Position numbers and translations under genes: made by a program | Shown: one piece after another, positions 58,827 to 64,000 of the stretch | Layout of the letters: every line of letters starts with the position of its first letter | How positions within the stretch are numbered: the first letter of the stretch is position 1 | Notes under the pieces: generated by a model | Seen by the model: the letters and a program-made list of their open reading frames with translations, nothing else | Told to the model about the DNA's origin: nothing | The model's database searches: none | Source of the DNA: Chryseobacterium sp. OSA05B | GTDB taxonomy: Bacteria > Bacteroidota > Bacteroidia > Flavobacteriales > Weeksellaceae | Reading direction: 5' to 3' | DNA: 64,000 bases | Assembly: GCF_019970065.1 (NCBI RefSeq) | Contig: NZ_JAHXYH010000002.1 | Span: 310,001-374,000 of the forward strand

Positions 58827-60191
58827 ATGAGAACTTACACTTACACCAGAATTTTTTTCTGTACGCTCCTTCTGTGCTTAATGCAGGCCTGCAGTTCGAT
58901 ACTGGGTCTTCCTTCCGATCCTGAAAGATCCACCATGGGAGAGCTTACTCCCTCTACTGCGGAATTGAAAAATCTTCCGCTTCCCAAAGAAAAAATCGTC
59001 ATTGGCGTTTACAAATTCAGAGACCAGACCGGCCAGTATAAACCGTCAGAAAACGGCAACAACTGGAGTACGGCTGTTCCACAGGGAACCACAACTATTC
59101 TGATCAAAGCATTGGAAGACAGCCGGTGGTTTATCCCGATTGAAAGAGAAAATATCGCCAATCTTTTAAACGAAAGACAGATTATCCGGTCCACCAGACA
59201 GGAATACAACAAGGACGCTGATAAAAACAGCCAATCTCTTCCCCCTCTTCTTTATGCAGGAATTCTTCTTGAAGGCGGCGTGATCTCTTACGACAGCAAT
59301 GTCATGACCGGAGGCCTCGGGGCCAGATATTTCGGAATAGGCGCTTCTACGCAGTACCGTCAGGATAGAATTACCATTTATCTGCGTGCTGTTTCCACAC
59401 TGAACGGTGAAATTCTTAAAACCGTTTATATTTCAAAAACCATTCTTTCCACCAGCGTCAACGGAAGTTTTTTCAGATATATCGATACCGAAAGACTTCT
59501 GGAAGCGGAAGTTGGACTTACTCAAAATGAACCGGTGCAGCTTGCTGTAACTGAAGCTATAGAGAAAGCGGTAAGATCCTTAATCGTTGAAGGGATCAGG
59601 GATAAGATCTGGGGCAAATCATCTGAGAATTTAACGGGTTACCAGGCTCTGATCAATGATTATAATAAAGAACAGGAAGATAATGTAGGAAGAACGGTAG
59701 GGAATAAGTTTCCGGAAAATTACAGACAGAAAATGTCCGTTTTTGCTAATGTGGAAGCTCAGAAAATTAAAGATGATTACGTAAATCCTAAAATGAATGT
59801 TGGCGGAAAACTGGGAATGAAATACTTTATAAGTCCCAATTTCAATATTGAAACCAGCGCCGGTTATTTCACTTTGGAAAATGAAACGATTATTAAAAGA
59901 AGCTATATAGTTCCCGAGCTTAATCTGGAGTTTCTTTTGTTCCCAAAATACAGATTCAGTCCGTACGTTTACGGTGGAGCGGGAGCTATGTTTTCAAAAT
60001 ACAAACCTCAGTACAAAGGCCAGGTCGGCGGTGGACTGGAATATATGATCGGGAATAATACCGCAATCCGGGTTTCGTCACAGTATGATATCGGTTTTAA
60101 AGATAACTGGGAAGGTTTGGTCAACGGAAAAAGAAAAGATCAGGCACTCCGTTTTGCACTTGGAATCAATTTTTACCTTGGAAACAAATAA
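58827..60191 (+). CDS. csgG: CsgG curli secretion channel with extra C-terminal barrel-like domain
   Basis: 454 residues against about 277 in E. coli. Lipoprotein signal with Cys22 (CLMQACSS). Residues about 40-275 are CsgG: KIVIGVYKFRDQTGQYKP, NNWSTAVPQGTTTILIKALE, SRWFIPIERENIANLLNERQ, GGLGARYFGIGASTQYR, FFRYIDTERLLEAEVGLTQN. The constriction loop keeps Asn79 but has Trp80 where E. coli has Phe56, and the Tyr51 position is lost with a one-residue insertion. Residues about 315-454 (NVGGKLGMKYFISPNFNIET, PYVYGGAGAMFSKY, ALGINFYLGNK) look like an eight-stranded outer-membrane barrel with a terminal aromatic pattern. Confidence 0.92.
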   Translation: MRTYTYTRIFFCTLLLCLMQACSSILGLPSDPERSTMGELTPSTAELKNLPLPKEKIVIGVYKFRDQTGQYKPSENGNNWSTAVPQGTTTILIKALEDSRWFIPIERENIANLLNERQIIRSTRQEYNKDADKNSQSLPPLLYAGILLEGGVISYDSNVMTGGLGARYFGIGASTQYRQDRITIYLRAVSTLNGEILKTVYISKTILSTSVNGSFFRYIDTERLLEAEVGLTQNEPVQLAVTEAIEKAVRSLIVEGIRDKIWGKSSENLTGYQALINDYNKEQEDNVGRTVGNKFPENYRQKMSVFANVEAQKIKDDYVNPKMNVGGKLGMKYFISPNFNIETSAGYFTLENETIIKRSYIVPELNLEFLLFPKYRFSPYVYGGAGAMFSKYKPQYKGQVGGGLEYMIGNNTAIRVSSQYDIGFKDNWEGLVNGKRKDQALRFALGINFYLGNK

Positions 60192-60202
60192 AAACATGAA
60201 CT

Positions 60203-61714
60203 ATGAAAACTTTAATCAAAATACTCAGCATATTCATCCTTATTTTTTGTCTGTTTTCATGCGGCGAAGACCTTGTGGAACAGGCTCAGACAGGAGCATT
60301 GAAAGGAAAAGTTGTAAAAAGAGGTACCAATGTACCTATTCCTAATGTGAAAATTTTTACAGCGCCCACTACACAGACGGTTTTCAGCGGGACAGACGGT
60401 ACATTCGAAATTGCTGCCATGCCGCTTGGAAATTATTCTGTGAAAGCAGAATTATCAGGCTATATCACCACTTTTCAGGGTGTTAATATACAAAACCAAA
60501 ACCAGGTAGTCACCGTGGTTTTTGAAATGGACGATGATGAATCACTTAATTCCCCTCCATCAGCACCGCAGCTGCTAAGTCCGGTAGACAATGCGGTAAA
60601 CCAGCCATTAAGCGTTGAACTGACGTGGACTGCTACAGATCCTGATACGGCTGATGTTTTAAAATATAGTTTAACAATTAAAAATAACCTTGATACTAGT
60701 GTGATTCAGGTTAATGATTTGGCGGCGAAACATTATTCGCTTTCCAATTTGAAGTTTGGTGTTAGTTACTTCTGGCAGGTGTCTGTTTCGGACGGCATTC
60801 ACCCGCCAGTTTTAAGTTCCATCAGTAAATTTACCACCAATACGGTTCCGGCCAACCGGTACCATTATGTGCAGAAACAGAACGGTAATTTCGTCATCAT
60901 GTCGACTGACGGACAAGGAAACAGTTTTCAGCTGACCAATTCGTCCTACAACAGCTGGAGACCACGGAAAAACAACAATGCAGGACTGATTGCATTTCTG
61001 CGGACCGAAGGTGGAAGTACCCATATTTATACGGTAAACCCTGACGGATCCAATCCTTTTAAAGTGACTACCGTACCAGCAGCCGGTTTTAATAATTATG
61101 AAATGGATTTTGCATGGAGTACCAACGGCCAGGAAATCCTCTATTCTAATTTCAATAAATTATACAGGATCAATAAAGACGGAAGTGGCCTGACTCAGGT
61201 GTACACAACCCCGGACGGAAGCATGATCTCCGAATGTGACTGGAGCTACGATGGTAGCAGAATCGCCGTAAAAACAAATGACTTCAACGGCTACAATACG
61301 AAAATCTACATTATTGATATGATGGGAAATGTTTTAAAAACTATTCTAACAGGATCAGCAGGAGCATCAGGTGGCCTTAACTTTTCTGTAGACGGACAAA
61401 TGCTCGTATACACAAGAGATATGTCAGGGTATCTGGATGGAAGCGGTAACTACCGTCAGCTCGACTCCCATATTTTCATCTATAATATAACTACTGACAC
61501 AATATATGATATTTCTGATGAAAGCGAAAAACCACTGGGAACCAACGATCTTGACCCAAGGTTTTCCCCCAATAATGCCCAGATTATCTACATGAATACT
61601 TCCAATGATAATATTTCTCAGAAAAATGTAATGGTTATTGATCTCAACAGCACCATGACTGATCTTTCGAGAGCATCTCTTTTCAGTAACGGGGAAATGC
61701 CGGATTATGAGTAA
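60203..61714 (+). CDS. Surface lipoprotein: carboxypeptidase-regulatory-like, Ig-like and PD40 propeller domains
   Basis: 503 residues, 12 bp after csgG and so in the curli operon. Lipobox LFSC (Cys near 20) followed by GEDLVEQ. Domains in order: carboxypeptidase-regulatory-like beta-sandwich (about 32-110: LKGKVVKRGTNVPIPNVKIF, TDGTFEIAAMPLGNYSVKAE), a fibronectin-III/Ig-like unit (about 120-215: PPSAPQLLSPVDNAVNQPLS, YFWQVSVSDG) and a TolB/PD40-like beta-propeller (about 220-500: DGSNPFKVTT, MDFAWSTNGQEILYSNFNKL, CDWSYDGSRIAVKT, LDPRFSPNNAQIIYMN). Not part of the E. coli curli set. It may anchor fibres or bind another surface ligand; role inferred from operon only. Confidence 0.8.
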   Translation: MKTLIKILSIFILIFCLFSCGEDLVEQAQTGALKGKVVKRGTNVPIPNVKIFTAPTTQTVFSGTDGTFEIAAMPLGNYSVKAELSGYITTFQGVNIQNQNQVVTVVFEMDDDESLNSPPSAPQLLSPVDNAVNQPLSVELTWTATDPDTADVLKYSLTIKNNLDTSVIQVNDLAAKHYSLSNLKFGVSYFWQVSVSDGIHPPVLSSISKFTTNTVPANRYHYVQKQNGNFVIMSTDGQGNSFQLTNSSYNSWRPRKNNNAGLIAFLRTEGGSTHIYTVNPDGSNPFKVTTVPAAGFNNYEMDFAWSTNGQEILYSNFNKLYRINKDGSGLTQVYTTPDGSMISECDWSYDGSRIAVKTNDFNGYNTKIYIIDMMGNVLKTILTGSAGASGGLNFSVDGQMLVYTRDMSGYLDGSGNYRQLDSHIFIYNITTDTIYDISDESEKPLGTNDLDPRFSPNNAQIIYMNTSNDNISQKNVMVIDLNSTMTDLSRASLFSNGEMPDYE

Positions 61715-61760
61715 TTTGAGTTTGAGAGTTGCTGGTTGACAGTTGATTGTTACTCGTAAT
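61713..61760. repeat. Dispersed repeat, second copy of the pre-recR word
   Basis: GAGTTTGAGAGTTGCTGGTT followed by GACAGTTG (61718-61745) is the reverse complement, with one mismatch over 22 bp, of 1675-1696. It lies directly after the curli-operon lipoprotein stop. Confidence 0.65.
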
Positions 61761-61911
61761 TAAATATTATACTTTAATAGTTTTAAGCCTGATATATCCG
61801 GGAATATTGAATGATGGGCAAGTATCTGGTGGCTGAGGTTCCCGAAGTCACCGGTACTCATGTCTGGAATCTAGAATTTAAAATCTAGCATCTTATAATA
61901 AATTTAATGAT

Positions 61912-61950
61912 CCAAAAAAAATCCAAACCTAAGGTTCGGATTTTTTTTGG
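61912..61950. terminator. Bidirectional terminator after the curli-type operon
   Basis: AAAAAAAATCC/GGATTTTTTTT plus AACC/GGTT inner pairs, with A- and T-runs on both sides, between the lipoprotein gene and the convergent LuxR-type gene. Confidence 0.9.
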
Positions 61951-61972
61951 TGGTTAAACGAAATTGGTTTCA

Positions 61973-62623
61973 TCAATCAATAATGTGGTTTTCTAAGGCA
62001 TATTTTACGATTCCTACGGAATTTTTTGCGTTTAATTTAAGGAGGATCCTTTTGCGGTGGGTTTCGACGGTATTGATACTTATAAAAAGTTTTTCAGAAA
62101 TATCTTTGCTGCTAAATCCGTCGCATATCAGTTTAAGGATCTCCATTTCTCTGCGCGTTAAAGGCTCTTTGATATGAGGATTTGGTTTTCCTTCCTCGCT
62201 GCTGATAAAGTTGATCATTCTTTCTTTGGCGTTGTCGCAGATGTAGATCTCATTTAAAAGCAGGGCATTTATGGATTTCAGGAATTCATCATATCTGCTG
62301 TTTTTGTCAAGATAGCTCTTTATACCTTTGTTAAAAAGCTTCCGGATGTCAATCATATCATAACTATTGCCTATGACAATAATCTTGATGTTTTTGTCTT
62401 TTGAGGTAATGTCTTCTACAAGTCTGAAAATATCTGTCAGCATCAGCATATTGGAGCTTATAACCAGAATTTCAGGGGGATCATCTTTTAATTGTTTAAA
62501 TAAGGGTTCATAAGAGTTACAAATGTCAATCGTGTTAAAAATTTTGCTCTGTGAGAGCAGTTTTGATAAACCTTCTGTATAGAGTAGTGGCTCATCAAAA
62601 ATGGTTAATCTCGGTTTCATCAT
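61973..62623 (-). CDS. LuxR/NarL-type regulator with atypical receiver domain (CsgD-like candidate)
   Basis: 216 residues. N-terminal receiver-like domain (about 5-125): LTIFDEPLLYTEGLSKLLSQ keeps the acidic pocket (Asp10, Glu11), but the phospho-acceptor position in PEILVISSNML is Ser56 rather than Asp; the distal Lys is kept in KGIKSYLDKNS. C-terminal LuxR HTH (about 149-212): LTRREMEILKLICDGFSSKD, ISEKLFISINTVETHRKRIL. No sensor kinase is nearby. Like E. coli CsgD, it is an orphan LuxR-type protein with a non-canonical receiver next to curli genes, so control of the operon is a reasonable inference. The 62624-62848 gap upstream is very AT-rich and shows no other feature. Confidence 0.88.
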   Translation of the reverse strand: MMKPRLTIFDEPLLYTEGLSKLLSQSKIFNTIDICNSYEPLFKQLKDDPPEILVISSNMLMLTDIFRLVEDITSKDKNIKIIVIGNSYDMIDIRKLFNKGIKSYLDKNSRYDEFLKSINALLLNEIYICDNAKERMINFISSEEGKPNPHIKEPLTRREMEILKLICDGFSSKDISEKLFISINTVETHRKRILLKLNAKNSVGIVKYALENHIID

Positions 62624-62848
62624 GGTTAGTTTTGTTTATATAAAAATATAAAAAAAACTTTACATTTTACGTATAAATAGCAATTAATTGTAATTTTTTA
62701 CATAAATAATGATTATAAAATTGAAATTTTATTGATTATTTGATAAATAATTCTCTTATTGTGGAGTTTTGAACTTAAATTTTAGAGTTATTATAGTTAA
62801 TATGTTGTATTAGTGGTAGTTTTGATGATAGTGAATTTAAAATAAAAA

Positions 62849-63319
62849 TTATTTAACTAACACGGTAGGGATATGTTTCACCGGAAAATTCACCGACCGG
62901 GCAATAAAACAAAACTGACCTGCCTTATGATGGAGCTCCTTCGCTTTTTGAATCATTGATTCTTCTGTAACGCTAACTGTGGGATATAATATAACCTCAG
63001 TGAAATGACCACTGCCGTTAGTTGTTTCAGTCATAATTACTGTAGCTTCGTCTGTATAATCTGTCACGATGATTCCTTCTTCAGAACAGAAATGAAGATA
63101 CCAGAGCATGTGGCAGGAAGAAAGTGAAGAAAGAAAAAGATCTTCAGGATTGTGTTTCGTTTTGTCCCCACGAAAAGCGGGATCAGAAGAACCCTCAATA
63201 ACTGCTTTATTTTCAATATGGATGGTATAGCTCCTTTCGTAGTTTCTATAGCTGCTGGTGCCGGTTCCTTGGTTTCCTGTCCAGTGAATGGCGGTCTTGT
63301 AATGATGTTCCTTGCTCAT
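62849..63319 (-). CDS. OsmC family protein
   Basis: 156 residues. OsmC/Ohr-like fold: AIHWTGNQGTGTSSYRNYER, HNPEDLFLSSLSSCHMLWYL (first redox Cys in SSCH) and AGQFCFIARSVNFPV (second Cys). The two cysteines mark a thiol peroxidase acting on organic hydroperoxides in the cytoplasm. It resembles the subgroup with an N-terminal GNQGTGTSSY motif. It lies 22 bp downstream of a small membrane protein gene on the same strand. Confidence 0.9.
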   Translation of the reverse strand: MSKEHHYKTAIHWTGNQGTGTSSYRNYERSYTIHIENKAVIEGSSDPAFRGDKTKHNPEDLFLSSLSSCHMLWYLHFCSEEGIIVTDYTDEATVIMTETTNGSGHFTEVILYPTVSVTEESMIQKAKELHHKAGQFCFIARSVNFPVKHIPTVLVK

Positions 63320-63341
63320 TGTTGTATATTTTTGTAATTAT

Positions 63342-63794
63342 TTATAGTTGTAAAATGATTTCTATTGCCGTGGCTGTTCTTCCCAAATGAACTGATATCC
63401 TGAATTCAGGACAGCTTGTATTTCCCAGTCTCTTTTCAACCGAATGATCTGGTCCGGCATTGTAAGCAATTGAAACAGCCAATCCGGAAATAATGATGGC
63501 CAGTCCCCAAATGGTGATATTTAAAAATTTTGGAATCTTTACGGTAAAAAGATATTTATGGATTAGAAATAAAATCAGCGTCCATAGTAAAATCTGTATG
63601 AAAAAGTCGGCTAAGAATTCTGTGATGAAAATCTGGTAAGATAATGAAGTGTGCCATCCATCAGCAATGAAGGGAAAAGGAAATCCTGACATGGCTGTGT
63701 TGCCAGCATCTACCGGAAGCACAAACCACCATTTTGTAAAAAGGGTCATGGCAATCACTGTTAATGGAACTGATTGTATAGCTAAGCGTTTCAT
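63342..63794 (-). CDS. Hypothetical membrane protein
   Basis: 150 residues with three to four hydrophobic segments (about 5-27, 55-83, 90-110), opening MKRLAIQSVPLTVIAMTLFT. The extracytoplasmic loop has PVDAGNTAMSGFPFPFIADG. The last 35 residues (after AYNAGPDHSV) are polar and look unlike the rest, so a shifted frame near the end is possible. No family recognised. Probably co-transcribed with the OsmC gene. Confidence 0.55.
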   Translation of the reverse strand: MKRLAIQSVPLTVIAMTLFTKWWFVLPVDAGNTAMSGFPFPFIADGWHTSLSYQIFITEFLADFFIQILLWTLILFLIHKYLFTVKIPKFLNITIWGLAIIISGLAVSIAYNAGPDHSVEKRLGNTSCPEFRISVHLGRTATAIEIILQL

Positions 63795-63819
63795 GGGCTT
63801 ATTTTACAGCAATTTAACG

Positions 63820-63853
63820 AAAAAACCTCCAGCACAAAGCTGAAGGTTTAAAT
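63820..63853. terminator. Terminator before the right-edge gene end
   Basis: AAACCT-CAGC and GCTG-AGGTTT arms with one opposed base and a short ACAAA-type loop, A-run on one side and T-rich on the other. Confidence 0.65.
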
Positions 63854-63858
63854 TTTGT

Positions 63859-64000
63859 CTAATTAGAATATCCAATCAATTCTTCTTTTTTCGAATTGTA
63901 AATTTTGTATTCTAAATATTTGAAAGAGTCCCGTGGGATAATGGTTACCCATTTTTTGTATTTTATAAACCATCTCATCTGGATGCTTTTAAGACCTTTG
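63859..64000 (-). CDS. Partial gene at right edge, C-terminal 46 residues
   Basis: On the minus strand a frame is open from the window edge to TAG at 63859-63861. It reads ...LKSIQMRWFIKYKKWVTIIP, RDSFKYLEYKIYNSKKEELI, GYSN. The product is basic and aromatic-rich with no recognised domain in this part. It is supported by the uninterrupted frame and by the terminator just after the stop. The start and most of the gene lie outside the window. Confidence 0.45.
   Translation of the reverse strand, partial: KGLKSIQMRWFIKYKKWVTIIPRDSFKYLEYKIYNSKKEELIGYSN

Noticed and set aside
1..64000. tRNA, rRNA, prophage or integrative element
   Set aside because: No cloverleaf with conserved TTCGA loop, no rRNA sequence, integrase or phage structural gene was seen on either strand.

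Overview
The window reads as chromosomal DNA of a Flavobacteriia bacterium, most likely Chryseobacterium or a close relative. The grounds are low GC, flavobacterial promoters of the form TTTG-N18-20-TAnnTTTG, lack of strong Shine-Dalgarno sites, TonB-dependent receptors, SecG with a Pro/Ala/Thr tail, Mpl, a Bacteroidetes-type curli operon and a Chryseobacterium-style double-glycine leader peptide. No rRNA, tRNA or CRISPR array was seen.

Layout. 0-8.4 kb: start of a PepD-type dipeptidase, a small lipoprotein, a LURP-one-like protein, recR with a family 2 glycosyltransferase, secG, a pair of M16 peptidases (one zinc-competent, one not) and a thrombospondin type 3 repeat protein. 8.4-13.9 kb: UvrD/PcrA helicase and a large TonB-dependent receptor. 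13.9-17 kb: thiamin salvage operon thiM-thiE-thiD-tenA behind a TPP riboswitch and a well-matched promoter. 17-22.6 kb: CstA transporter, two alpha/beta hydrolases, a HipA-like kinase/DUF3037 pair and a Cys-rich GG-leader peptide. 22.6-30.2 kb: tyrosine/homogentisate degradation (hppD, hmgA, fahA) with a CoA-transferase. 30.2-32.8 kb: TonB receptor plus thioredoxin-like protein, divergent from hmgA, with a near-perfect operator palindrome on the promoter.

33-45 kb is an accessory redox/electrophile region. It holds an HxlR regulator divergent from a quinone-reductase-like MDR and a cupin; an IS982 remnant split by a DUF6624 gene; a Crp-type regulator with DoxX and AhpD-like genes; a cyclase gene broken by one stop codon; aldo/keto reductases; and an operon of MdaB, NAD-epimerase, YgiN-like monooxygenase and DJ-1-like protein. 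45-56 kb: hydrolases, LysR, two GNATs, AlkD-like and nitronate monooxygenase genes, then mpl, a lipoprotein, PlsC-like and NUDIX genes.

The most notable system is the curli-type amyloid operon at 56.2-61.7 kb: a major subunit made of exactly 22 consecutive 11-residue units, a second curlin-like subunit, a two-domain CsgH/CsgC-like + CsgE protein, CsgF, CsgG with an extra C-terminal barrel-like domain, and a lipoprotein with a predicted beta-propeller. A LuxR-type regulator whose receiver has Ser in place of the phospho-acceptor Asp lies convergent at its end, a plausible CsgD analogue. Several families of dispersed, often palindromic intergenic repeats occur throughout.
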